From JBPYFK01 sp051984675 (GTDB taxonomy: Bacteria > Actinomycetota > Actinomycetes > Mycobacteriales > Pseudonocardiaceae), in NCBI GenBank assembly GCA_051984675.1, contig JBPYFK010000156.1:1-64000 (forward strand): DNA of 64,000 bases, written 5' to 3'. The notes under the pieces are model-generated. The model searched no databases. It was not told the DNA's origin and saw only the letters and a program-made list of their open reading frames with translations. The position numbers and the translations under genes are program-made. Shown piece by piece: positions 7,161-15,139 of this stretch. Every line of letters begins with the position of its first letter. Position 1 is the stretch's first letter.

Positions 7161-8246
7161 GTGGCGCACAAGGTGCGAGGCGTGATCGCACGCAAAGAAG
7201 GCGCGCCGGTGGAGGTGACGGACATCCTGGTGCCCGACCCTGGACCGGGGGAGGCGCTGGTGACCGTGCAGGCGTGTGGGGTTTGCCACACCGACCTGCA
7301 CTACCGGGAAGGCGGCATCAACGATGCGTTCCCGTTCCTGCTCGGGCACGAAGCCGCGGGCGTCGTGGAAGCGGTTGGCGAGGGCGTCACCGAGGTCGTG
7401 CCGGGCGATTTCGTCGTCCTGAACTGGCGCGCGGTGTGCGGGCAGTGCCGCGCGTGCCAGCGTGGCCGGCTGGAGTACTGCTTCGACACGCACAACGCCG
7501 AACAGCCGATGACGCTGGCCGACGGAACGCCGCTGTCGCCCGCGCTGGGCATCGGCGCGTTCGCCGAGAAGACGCTGGTGGCGGCGGGTCAGTGCACGAA
7601 GGTCGACCCCACGGCGGACCCGGCGGTCGCCGGCCTGCTCGGCTGCGGCGTGATGGCCGGCATGGGCGCGGCGCTCAACACCGCCCCGGTCCGCCGGGGC
7701 GACACCGTGGCCGTGATCGGCTGCGGGGGCGTCGGCAGCGCCGCGCTCGTCGGGGCACGGCTCGCCGGAGCGGGCAAGGTGATCGCCGTCGATGTCGACC
7801 CGAAGAAGCTGAGCGGGGTGTACGACTTCGGCGCCACCGACGTCGTCAATGCGCGGGAAGCGGACCCGGTGACCGCGGTCCGCGAGCTGACCGGCGGGTT
7901 CGGTGCGGACGTCGTCATCGAGGCGGTCGGCCGCCCGGAGACGTTCCAGCAGGCGTTCTACGCCCGTGACCTGGCCGGTGTCGTCGTCCTCGTCGGCGTA
8001 CCGACGCCGGAGATGATGCTGGACCTGCCACTGATCGACGTCTTCGCGCGGGGTGGCGCGATCAAGCCCTCCTGGTACGGCGACTGCCTGCCCGGCCGGG
8101 ACTTTCCGATGCTCGTCGACCTGCACCAGCAGGGCCGGATCGACCTCGGTCAGTTCGTCTCGGAACGGATCCGGCTGGACGAGGTGGAGTCGGCGTTCGA
8201 GAAGATGCACCGGGGTGAGGTGCTGCGCTCCGTGGTGGTGATGTAG
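7161..8246 (+). CDS. mscR: S-(hydroxymethyl)mycothiol dehydrogenase
   Basis: This is 361 residues from GTG 7161 (AHKVRGVIARKEG), with GGGAGG seven bases upstream; the upstream in-frame extension is not protein-like. It is a zinc-dependent class III alcohol dehydrogenase. Catalytic zinc ligands lie in CGVCHTD (near 37) and GHEAAG (near 60). Structural zinc cysteines lie in CGQCRACQRGRLEYC (near 93-107), and the NAD fold is at GCGGVGSAA. The protein oxidises the formaldehyde-mycothiol adduct and also acts as an S-nitrosomycothiol reductase in relatives. A metallo-beta-lactamase gene abuts it, as beside Rv2259 in Mycobacterium tuberculosis, which supports the assignment. Confidence 0.93.
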   Translation: MAHKVRGVIARKEGAPVEVTDILVPDPGPGEALVTVQACGVCHTDLHYREGGINDAFPFLLGHEAAGVVEAVGEGVTEVVPGDFVVLNWRAVCGQCRACQRGRLEYCFDTHNAEQPMTLADGTPLSPALGIGAFAEKTLVAAGQCTKVDPTADPAVAGLLGCGVMAGMGAALNTAPVRRGDTVAVIGCGGVGSAALVGARLAGAGKVIAVDVDPKKLSGVYDFGATDVVNAREADPVTAVRELTGGFGADVVIEAVGRPETFQQAFYARDLAGVVVLVGVPTPEMMLDLPLIDVFARGGAIKPSWYGDCLPGRDFPMLVDLHQQGRIDLGQFVSERIRLDEVESAFEKMHRGEVLRSVVVM

Positions 8247-8858
8247 ATGGCTGCCAGGGTGGATCGGGTCGTCACCTCTGGAGTGTTCACTTTGGACGGT
8301 GGGACGTTCGAGGTGGACAACAACGTCTGGCTCGTCGGTGACGACCGGGAAGTGCTCGTCATCGACGCGGCGCACGACCCGGAGGCGATCTTGCGCGCGG
8401 TCGGTGAGCGCCGGGTGACGGCGATCGTGTGCAGCCACGGGCACAACGACCACATCAATGCCGCTGTGCCGCTGGCGGACAAGGTGGGTGCTCCCGTGCT
8501 GCTCCATGCCGAGGACCGGGAGCTGTGGCACCAGGTTTACCCCGACCGCTCCCCGGACGAGGTTCTCTCCAGCGGCGAGGTGCTCACGGTGGCCGGAACC
8601 GACCTCGAAGTCCTGCACACTCCCGGCCACACCTGGGGAAGTGTCTGCCTGCACGCCCCCGAGCAGAGGTGGCTGTTCTCCGGGGACACGCTCTTCGAGG
8701 GCGGTCCGGGCGCGACCGGGCGATCGTATTCGGACCATCCCACGATTCTCCGGTCTGTTGAGCGGCTCTTCGTCGAGTTGCACGGTGGGACGACCGTCCA
8801 TACCGGACATGGGCCCACCACGACGATCGGTGCCGAACGGATGCGCAAGCTCGACTGA
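8247..8858 (+). CDS. MBL-fold metallohydrolase partner of MscR
   Basis: This is 203 residues, with the ATG directly after the mscR stop codon. Metal-binding motifs of the glyoxalase II type are complete: HGHNDH (near 57), HTPGHTWGS (near 126), FSGDTLF (near 150) and a late HTGHGPTT (near 190). The fixed pairing with MscR in actinobacteria suggests that it hydrolyses the S-formylmycothiol product to formate and mycothiol. That role is inferred from context rather than from any residue. A GC-rich hairpin ends the unit. Confidence 0.88.
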   Translation: MAARVDRVVTSGVFTLDGGTFEVDNNVWLVGDDREVLVIDAAHDPEAILRAVGERRVTAIVCSHGHNDHINAAVPLADKVGAPVLLHAEDRELWHQVYPDRSPDEVLSSGEVLTVAGTDLEVLHTPGHTWGSVCLHAPEQRWLFSGDTLFEGGPGATGRSYSDHPTILRSVERLFVELHGGTTVHTGHGPTTTIGAERMRKLD

Positions 8859-8875
8859 ACCCCGACCACCGCCGA

Positions 8876-8912
8876 GACCCGGCCCGGATGACTAGTCCAT
8901 TCGGGTCGGGTC
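8876..8912 (+). terminator. Stem-loop behind the mscR-MBL unit
   Basis: The 15-nt arms starting GACCCGGCCCG and ending TCGGGTCGGGTC pair with two G-U-type mismatches around ACTAGTC. There is no T-run, as is usual for actinobacterial hairpin terminators. It lies 17 bp after the MBL stop codon. Confidence 0.55.
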
Positions 8913-9048
8913 CCTTGTGCCGTGCACCACAAGCACTTACTCTTGAGTAATCGTTCTGAAACGACAGTGACTCAGATAGTGGATGCCCGTTTCGACGGGT
9001 CTTCGGGATCTCTACGGGGCATGTCCTTCCTTGTTTCCTGGAGGTCCC

Positions 9049-9870
9049 ATGTTTTCCTGGCGACTCGCGACTTCGCTTGCCGCGGCGGCGGGTACGCTGA
9101 CGCTGCTGATCCCCACCGCCGCTGCCTCGGGTTCGGTTCCGTTGCCGAACTCGATGGCATCCACCGGTGATTCGATGACCCGCGCTTTCGATGTCGACTC
9201 CGCATGCACTGCCCAGGACTGCCCGCAATACTCCTGGTCCACCGGGTACGACAGTGCGGTGAACAGCCAGTATCAGCGCATTCTGGCCGCGAATCCGGGA
9301 ATTGCCAACCACGAGTACAACGACGCGGTCAGTGGCGCCAAAATGAACCTGCTGGACAGCGAGGCCCTGGCCGCCGCGTCCCAGGGCGTGCAATACCTGA
9401 CCGTCGAGATGGGCGCCAACGACGTGTGCGCCTCCAGCACCAGCAACATGACGCCCACCAGCACGTATCAGGCCGAGTTCCAACAGGCGCTGACCGACTT
9501 CACCAAAGCTGACCCGAACGCGCACATTTCCGTGGCGTCCATTCCCAACATCATCGAGCTGTGGCAGCTCGAACACAACAATCCGTCCGCGGTCGCTACC
9601 TGGAACGTCACCCATTTCTGCAGCAACATCCTGTTGGGTACGGATGGTGACCGGCAGGCCGCGTCCCGACAGCTTCAGGCTGACAACCAGGCGTTGGCGA
9701 CCGTCTGCGCCCAGTTCCCGCAATGCAGGTTCGACAACGACGCCGTCTACAACTACCAGTTCTCCACGGCAGACGTCAGCACCGTCGACTACTTCCATCC
9801 CAGCCTGACCGGGCAGAACGATCTAGCCTCGGTGACCTGGGGCGCCGGGTACTGGCCCAACACCCGTTAG
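9049..9870 (+). CDS. Secreted SGNH/GDSL hydrolase
   Basis: This is 273 residues from the ATG at 9049, with GGAGG upstream. It has an N-terminal signal peptide (SWRLATSLAAAAGTLTLLIPTAAASG, cleavage likely near AAA-SG). SGNH blocks are block I STGDSMTRAF with the nucleophile Ser, block III EMGANDVC with Asn, and a C-terminal DYFHPSLTGQ with the catalytic Asp and His. It should be exported and hydrolyse an ester, possibly a lipid or polysaccharide acetyl ester; the substrate cannot be read from the sequence. Its 3' end overlaps the convergent dehydratase gene by 4 bp. Confidence 0.88.
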   Translation: MFSWRLATSLAAAAGTLTLLIPTAAASGSVPLPNSMASTGDSMTRAFDVDSACTAQDCPQYSWSTGYDSAVNSQYQRILAANPGIANHEYNDAVSGAKMNLLDSEALAAASQGVQYLTVEMGANDVCASSTSNMTPTSTYQAEFQQALTDFTKADPNAHISVASIPNIIELWQLEHNNPSAVATWNVTHFCSNILLGTDGDRQAASRQLQADNQALATVCAQFPQCRFDNDAVYNYQFSTADVSTVDYFHPSLTGQNDLASVTWGAGYWPNTR

Positions 9871-11828
9871 GCAGCACCTGTGCCCAGCCGGAGTCGGCGG
9901 TGCGCCGCCATGCGGACCGGAGCGTTCGCGGTACCGAAACCCGCGTAACCGCCGATGCGCTGAACGACCTCGAAAAATACCCTGGAGCCGAGGATCTCCG
10001 TATAGAAATGCAGGAATTCGCCCTGCTCGTCGCGATCGTAGAGCACGGAGTACTCACGCATCGCGGTGAGCAGGTCCGGCGGCGGAGCCATCCGGGCGTC
10101 CAGGTCGTCGTAGTAGTTCGCCGGAATCTGCAGCAGCGGGGCTCCGAGCGCCCGCATCGCCCGGGCGCTGGCGATCGCGTCGTCCGTGGCGAAGGCGATG
10201 TGCTGCGGGTTGGTCACGCCCGGGGCCCAGTCGCCGCGCCGCAGGGCCGTGACGTTCAGCGCGATGCGGACCTGGTGGTCCGCGTCGGTCACGGCCCGGC
10301 TGCGGATCAGGCCGAACGGTGCGGCGAACTCCGTGGTGGGTTCCGGGCGCAGGCCGAGCACCGAGCGGTAGAACAGCGTCGCCTCGTCGAAGTGATCGAA
10401 CGGCTGGGTGAGCGACACATGGTCGGTCGCGGTCAGCCCCGCCGCACCGTCCTCTGCCCGGCCGGTCGGGGTGAAGTCCGCCAGCCAGTTCATGGTCTCG
10501 TCCGCGCCGGTGCGGCAGAAGAACACCGCCGTCCCGTCCGGTGCGGCTACAGCGGAGAGGTCCGCCTCGTCCGCGCGATGGGGGCGCGGCAGGATCGGCG
10601 CGAGCAGCTTTTCGGCGCGGTGCGCGGAGACCGTCGGGTCGGCGCTTTCCACCGCCAGCGCGCTGACGGCCGCGCTTCCCGGCGTCGCCGTGGCGTTCGG
10701 CGTGGCGTTGAGCAGAACGCGAGCCGCGCCCTGCTGCCACAGCTGAACGGACTTGGAGCGATGCTGTCCGAAGTGGACGAATCCGAGTGCGGTGAGCGCA
10801 CGTTCCAGGTCTGGGCCGGAGACGTCGTCGACGGCGAGTTCGGTGAAGGCGTGCCCGGCCAGCTCCGGTGCGGGTGGTAGGTCGACTGCCCGCACGCGCT
10901 CGCGGACCTTCGCCGGTCCGCTCGCCGCCACCGACTCCTGGAGCGTGACCAGCGAGCGCATCGCGTCGACCGCGGCTGGCCCGGGATCGGCCTGCCGGAA
11001 GACGTCGTTGAACACCTCCAGCGACAGCGGACCGCCGTAGCCGGTGGCCAGCACCTGGCTGACGAAGCCGGTCAGGTCGAAGGCGCCCTGGCCGGGGAAC
11101 AGCCGGTAGTGCCGGCTCCACTGCAGGACGTCCATGTGCAGTCGGGGTGCGTCCGCCAGTTGCAGGAAGAACACCTTCGAACCCGGAATGACCCGGATTC
11201 CGGCCGGGTCGCTGCCCCGGGACAGCACGTGGAAGCTGTCCAGGCACACCCCCAGCGCCGGGTGGTCGGCCCGCCGCACGATGCGCCAGCAGTGGTCGTA
11301 GGTGTTCACGAAACGTCCCCAAGCAAGCGCTTCGTAGGCGATGCGCAGGCCGTGCTCGGCGGCGCGGGAGGCCAGCGCGTGCAGCTGCTCGGCGGCGAGG
11401 TCGTCATCGTCCACGGCATCCGGTGAGACCGACGAGCAGACCAGCATCGTGTCCACGCCCAGCCGGCGCATCACGTCGAACTTGCGCTCCGCGCGCCGCA
11501 GATTGGCCTCGAACTCGTCGGGCGGGACCGCTTCGAAGTCCCGGAACGGTTGGTAGAGATCGACGGAAAGTCCCAGGTCAGCGCAATACCGCCGCACCTG
11601 CTCCGGGGACCACGGCGACACGACGAGGTCGTTTTCGAAGATCTCGACGCCGTCGAAGCCCGCTGCCGCCGCCGCGGCCAGCTTGTCTTCGAGGGTGCCG
11701 GACAGGCACACGGTCGCGATGCCGCGGTGCGGGCCGGCGGGCAGCGCCTGGCGGGGTGGTGACAGGAAGGTTCCCTTGCTGTCACGCGGGCCAAGTTCCC
11801 AGGTCGTGGCGGTGTCAGCAGCGCGCAT
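9867..11828 (-). CDS. 3-dehydroshikimate dehydratase fused to an HPPD-like domain
   Basis: This is a 653-residue fusion. Residues about 35-300 form a xylose-isomerase-like TIM barrel with metal-site segments DGVEIFEND, YEALAWGRFVN, VCLDSFHV and LSLEVFNDVF, typical of QuiC/AsbF-type dehydratases making protocatechuate. Residues about 340-640 form a 4-hydroxyphenylpyruvate dioxygenase-like vicinal-oxygen-chelate fold retaining likely metal ligands in DHVSLTQP, NPQHIAF and FFEVVQR. This two-domain arrangement is known in bacterial quinate/shikimate catabolism. The start overlaps the shikimate dehydrogenase stop by 14 bp, so the two are co-translated. No protocatechuate dioxygenase gene is present here. 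Confidence 0.88.
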   Translation of the reverse strand: MRAADTATTWELGPRDSKGTFLSPPRQALPAGPHRGIATVCLSGTLEDKLAAAAAAGFDGVEIFENDLVVSPWSPEQVRRYCADLGLSVDLYQPFRDFEAVPPDEFEANLRRAERKFDVMRRLGVDTMLVCSSVSPDAVDDDDLAAEQLHALASRAAEHGLRIAYEALAWGRFVNTYDHCWRIVRRADHPALGVCLDSFHVLSRGSDPAGIRVIPGSKVFFLQLADAPRLHMDVLQWSRHYRLFPGQGAFDLTGFVSQVLATGYGGPLSLEVFNDVFRQADPGPAAVDAMRSLVTLQESVAASGPAKVRERVRAVDLPPAPELAGHAFTELAVDDVSGPDLERALTALGFVHFGQHRSKSVQLWQQGAARVLLNATPNATATPGSAAVSALAVESADPTVSAHRAEKLLAPILPRPHRADEADLSAVAAPDGTAVFFCRTGADETMNWLADFTPTGRAEDGAAGLTATDHVSLTQPFDHFDEATLFYRSVLGLRPEPTTEFAAPFGLIRSRAVTDADHQVRIALNVTALRRGDWAPGVTNPQHIAFATDDAIASARAMRALGAPLLQIPANYYDDLDARMAPPPDLLTAMREYSVLYDRDEQGEFLHFYTEILGSRVFFEVVQRIGGYAGFGTANAPVRMAAHRRLRLGTGAA

Positions 11829-12762
11829 AGCTGTCCTCGGGTGTGGTCGCGTGCACGAGGGTGTCGAAATGCCGCAGCATCCGCTCGGCGTCCGGCTGCC
11901 GGCCGGTGAACAGGCGGAAGGAGTCGACGGCCTGGAACACGGCCATCCGGCCGCCGGTGAGCACCTGGCAGCCCCGCGCCCGGGCGGTGCTCACCAGTTC
12001 GGTGCGCAACGGCCGGTAGACGATGTCGGCCACCCACAGCTTCGGATGCAGCAGCTCGGCCGGCAGCGGCAAGCCGGGGTGGGCGGCCATGCCGGTAGGC
12101 GTGGCGTGCACGAGCCCGTCGGCGTCGCGCAGCGCGCCAGCCAGCTCCGCACCGCTGCGGTCGACACCGCTGTGGTCGAGCCGCCCGGCGACGGCGCGGT
12201 CCGCGCCGAAGTGCTCGCGTAGCGAGGCAACCAACATCTCGCTGCGCAGCGGATCGGCGTCGAAGACCCGCAGGACGCCGACGCCCAGCGTCAGCAGCGC
12301 GTGCGCGACGGCTGCGCCGGCACCTCCGGCGCCGAGCAGCACGACGCGGTCCAGCGCCGCGTCCGGCAGCCCCAGCTCGACGCTGCGGGCGAAGCCCGAA
12401 CAGTCGGTGTTGTGGCCGACGGCTTTGCCGCCGGCGAAGACGACGGTGTTGACCGCGCCGAGGGCGCGCGCCTCCGGCGCGAGTTCGTCGACGTGATCGA
12501 GGACGAGCTGCTTGCAGGGATGGGTGATGTTGAGCCCGTTGAAGCCGGCCAGCTGGGCGGCGGCGAGGAGGTCACCGACCGCGCTGGGAGGCAGGCCGAG
12601 GTCGTCGAGGTCCAGCCGGCGGTAGAGGTAGCGCAGGCCGAGATCGGCCGCCTCGCGTTCGTGCAGCGGGGGACTCAGCGACGGGCCGATACCCGCGCCG
12701 ATCAGGCCGACAAGATAGCTGTCCTGCTGTTCCCATCCAGGATGGTGAGGCGATCCGGCCAC
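11815..12762 (-). CDS. Shikimate/quinate dehydrogenase
   Basis: This is 315 residues. The shikimate-binding N-terminal domain has GPSLSPPLHE and ITHPCKQ with the catalytic Lys near residue 80, and NTDCSGF holds the partner Asp near 118. The Rossmann fold starts at GAGGAGAAVAHAL near 143. The family reduces 3-dehydroshikimate or oxidises quinate/shikimate. Co-transcription with a dehydroshikimate dehydratase, and a neighbouring shikimate-type transporter, favour the catabolic direction over aromatic amino-acid biosynthesis. The promoter contains the operator shared with the transporter gene. Confidence 0.9.
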   Translation of the reverse strand: MAGSPHHPGWEQQDSYLVGLIGAGIGPSLSPPLHEREAADLGLRYLYRRLDLDDLGLPPSAVGDLLAAAQLAGFNGLNITHPCKQLVLDHVDELAPEARALGAVNTVVFAGGKAVGHNTDCSGFARSVELGLPDAALDRVVLLGAGGAGAAVAHALLTLGVGVLRVFDADPLRSEMLVASLREHFGADRAVAGRLDHSGVDRSGAELAGALRDADGLVHATPTGMAAHPGLPLPAELLHPKLWVADIVYRPLRTELVSTARARGCQVLTGGRMAVFQAVDSFRLFTGRQPDAERMLRHFDTLVHATTPEDSYARC

Positions 12763-12783
12763 GACACTCCTCGCGTCGACTGT

Positions 12784-12808
12784 GAACGAACTAGCTAGTT
12801 AGTTGTAC
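12784..12808. promoter_or_regulatory. Operator of the quinate/shikimate TetR regulator, copy 1
   Basis: The core AACTAGCTAGTT (12789-12800) is a perfect 12-bp palindrome in a longer conserved box beginning GAACGAACTAG. Nearly the same box recurs inverted at 13644-13666 before the transporter gene. It sits between the shikimate dehydrogenase start (12762) and the TetR start (12917), ready to control both. Confidence 0.7.
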
Positions 12809-12916
12809 CCTGATGGTGGCAGCTCGGGGAAGGGGGCCCTCCTGGGGTGCGGGTCACCCGTGCATGGCGACGCTAGAGTCTCCAGACCAACAGCACCTGC
12901 CAGGAAGGGGGCCGTC

Positions 12917-13567
12917 GTGGCCGCACAGCCGTCCGACAACGGTCCCGAGCGAGCGCGGGACGCCGAGCGCACCCAGGCGGAGATCCTCGAAGTCGCCACG
13001 CGCGAGTTCGCCGACATGGGCTATGCCGGCGCGCGGGTAGATCGGATCGCCGCCAAGACCCGCACCACCAAGCGGATGCTCTACTACTACTTCGGCAGCA
13101 AGGAGCAGCTGTTCGTCGCGGTGCTGGAGCGTGCCTACGCCGGGATCCGCGCCTTGGAGCAGCAACTCGACGTCGAGCACCTCGACCCGCTCGACGCGCT
13201 GCGCCAGCTCGCTGAGCTGACCTTCGACCACCACGAGTGGCACCAGGACTTCATCCGCCTGGTCAGCATCGAGAACATCCACCGCGCCGAGCACCTGGAG
13301 CGCTCGTCGACCCTGACCGGACTGGCGAATCCCGCGCTGGACGTGCTGACCCGAATCCTCCAGCGCGGCCAGGCGGCCGGGAAGTTCCGGGACGGCATCG
13401 ACCCGCTGGACGTGCACATGATCATCAGCGCGTTCTGCGTGTTCCGCACTGCCAATCAGCACACCTTCCGCGCGATCTTCCAGCGCGACATGCTGGACCC
13501 CGAGCGCCGCGAGCACTACCGCTCGATGCTCGGTGACCTGGTCCTGGAATACGTAACAGCCCAGTAA
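12917..13567 (+). CDS. TetR-family regulator of the quinate/shikimate genes
   Basis: This is 216 residues from GTG 12917, with GGAAGGGGG upstream; earlier in-frame starts overlap the operator. The HTH is at about residues 20-65 (ILEVATREFADMGYAGARVDRIAAK...MLYYYFGSKEQLF). The C-terminal ligand domain is of the TetR_C type seen in aromatic-acid regulators. It is divergent from the shikimate dehydrogenase operon and next to the transporter. The palindromes flanking it mark the probable regulon; the inducer is presumably quinate, shikimate or dehydroshikimate (inference). Confidence 0.88.
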   Translation: MAAQPSDNGPERARDAERTQAEILEVATREFADMGYAGARVDRIAAKTRTTKRMLYYYFGSKEQLFVAVLERAYAGIRALEQQLDVEHLDPLDALRQLAELTFDHHEWHQDFIRLVSIENIHRAEHLERSSTLTGLANPALDVLTRILQRGQAAGKFRDGIDPLDVHMIISAFCVFRTANQHTFRAIFQRDMLDPERREHYRSMLGDLVLEYVTAQ

Positions 13568-13643
13568 CTCCCGCCTCGGCAACTTGCCGGTAACTCTTGA
13601 CAGGTAAGCCGGGCCACCTTCAACATCGCCAATTAACCAAATA

Positions 13644-13666
13644 GTACATAACTATCTAGTTCGTTC
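13644..13666. promoter_or_regulatory. Operator of the quinate/shikimate TetR regulator, copy 2
   Basis: Read on the minus strand, this box shares the GAACGAACTAG-x-TAGTTA sequence of the site at 12784-12808. It lies about 105 bp before the GTG of the MHS transporter. Two near-identical boxes in an 870-bp interval support direct control by the TetR protein encoded between them. Confidence 0.65.
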
Positions 13667-13771
13667 GCATAGCTCCGACCGGCCGATCCCGGCCCGAGTT
13701 CCGCACCACCGATGCCCTGTTCTGCAATGGACCTGGTCTGCCCTGGAGCAGTCCCGACCGAGGAGCACGAC

Positions 13772-15130
13772 GTGACCGCTGACCCAGCCGGCCTGCCGGA
13801 GACGCTCACCCCCCGGGGTAAGCCCGGCAAGGCGGCGCTCGCCGCATGGATCGGCAGCGCCCTGGAGTACTACGACTTCTTCATCTACGGCACCGCCGCG
13901 GCGCTGGTGTTCAACAAGATCTTCTTCCCGTCCGCGTCGCCGGCCGCCGGGACACTGCTGTCGCTGGCCACGTTCGGCGTCGGCTACGTGGCCCGCCCGG
14001 TCGGTGCCTTCTTCCTCGGGCACATGGGCGACAAGATCGGCCGCAAGCGGGTCCTGGTGCTGACGCTGGTGCTCATGGGCCTGTCGACGTTCCTGGTCGG
14101 CTGCCTGCCGACCTACCACCAGGTGGGGGTCCTCGCGCCCGCCCTGCTGGTGGCGTTGCGGCTGTTGCAGGGGCTGTCCGCAGCCGGTGAGCAGGCCGGC
14201 GCGAACTCCATGACGCTGGAGCACGCCCCGGAGCACCGGCGGGCGTACTTCACGAGCTTCACGCTCAGCGGCACCCAGGCGGGGCAGATCATCTCCGCCG
14301 GAGCCTTCCTCCCGGTGGCCGCCCTCCCGCAGGACCAGTTGATGTCCTGGGGCTGGCGGGTACCGTTCTGGATCAGCGCCGCACTCATGGTCGCCGGGTT
14401 CGTGATCCGCCGCACGCTCGACGAGACACCGGTGTTCCAGAAGGAAGTCGCGCAGCACAGGGCCAAACTCCCGGTGGCCGTGCTCTTCCGGGACCACTGG
14501 CGTGACGTCCTGCGGGTGGTCGTGGCCTCCACCATCGCCTCGGTCCAGACGATCTTCACGGTCTACGCCCTGTCGTATGCGGTCAACGGCGTGGGCCTGG
14601 CCAAGACGCCGATGCTGTGGCTCGGGGTGCTGGCCAACGCCGCCTCGCTGCTGGCGATCCCGCTGTGCGCGGTGCTGGCCGACCGGATCGGGCGCAAGCC
14701 GGTGTTCCTCGCCGGGTCGCTGGGCTGCGCGGTGCTGATCTTCGCTTTCCTCTGGTCGATCTCCACGGCGAACTACGGGTTGATCTTCTTCTTCGGCATC
14801 CTGATGTTCGGTGTCGTCTACAGCGCGGCCAACGGGATCTGGCCGTCGTTCTACGCCGAGATGTTCCCCGCCAAGGTGCGCCTGTCCGGCATGGCGATCG
14901 GAACGCAGATCGGTTTCGCGATCGCCGGGTTCACGCCGAGCATCGCGGCGGCCATCGCCGGGCACAAGAGCGCGAACTGGGTCGGCGTCGCGATCTTCAC
15001 CGCCGCGCTGTGCGTCGCGAACGCGATCGCGGTGGCGAGCGCGCGGGAGACCTACAAGGTCCCGACCGCGCGACTCGGCACCAAGTCGCCGAATCCGGCC
15101 CCGGCGACGGCAGCCGAGGCGTCGGCCTAG
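13772..15130 (+). CDS. MHS-family (ShiA-like) shikimate/organic-acid transporter
   Basis: This is 452 residues from GTG 13772 (TADPAGLPETL), with GAGGAGC upstream. It is a twelve-helix major-facilitator protein of the metabolite:H+ symporter group. Signatures are the opening IGSALEYYDFFIYGTAAAL, the loop GHMGDKIGRKRVLV between helices 2 and 3, its repeat LADRIGRKP after helix 8, and RLLQGLSAAGEQAGA. Members import shikimate, alpha-ketoglutarate or proline. The shared operator with shikimate dehydrogenase makes shikimate or quinate the best guess. Confidence 0.87.
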   Translation: MTADPAGLPETLTPRGKPGKAALAAWIGSALEYYDFFIYGTAAALVFNKIFFPSASPAAGTLLSLATFGVGYVARPVGAFFLGHMGDKIGRKRVLVLTLVLMGLSTFLVGCLPTYHQVGVLAPALLVALRLLQGLSAAGEQAGANSMTLEHAPEHRRAYFTSFTLSGTQAGQIISAGAFLPVAALPQDQLMSWGWRVPFWISAALMVAGFVIRRTLDETPVFQKEVAQHRAKLPVAVLFRDHWRDVLRVVVASTIASVQTIFTVYALSYAVNGVGLAKTPMLWLGVLANAASLLAIPLCAVLADRIGRKPVFLAGSLGCAVLIFAFLWSISTANYGLIFFFGILMFGVVYSAANGIWPSFYAEMFPAKVRLSGMAIGTQIGFAIAGFTPSIAAAIAGHKSANWVGVAIFTAALCVANAIAVASARETYKVPTARLGTKSPNPAPATAAEASA

Positions 15131-15139
15131 CATCCGCCG

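Noticed and set aside
7026..8810. Antisense open frame of 594 codons opposite mscR and the MBL gene
   Set aside because: It is the mirror of two well-supported genes, with no recognisable motifs.
13652..15133. Antisense frame of 493 codons opposite the MHS transporter
   Set aside because: It is an extremely Arg/Gln/Glu/Asp-rich mirror of hydrophobic codons, typical of a membrane-protein antisense frame.
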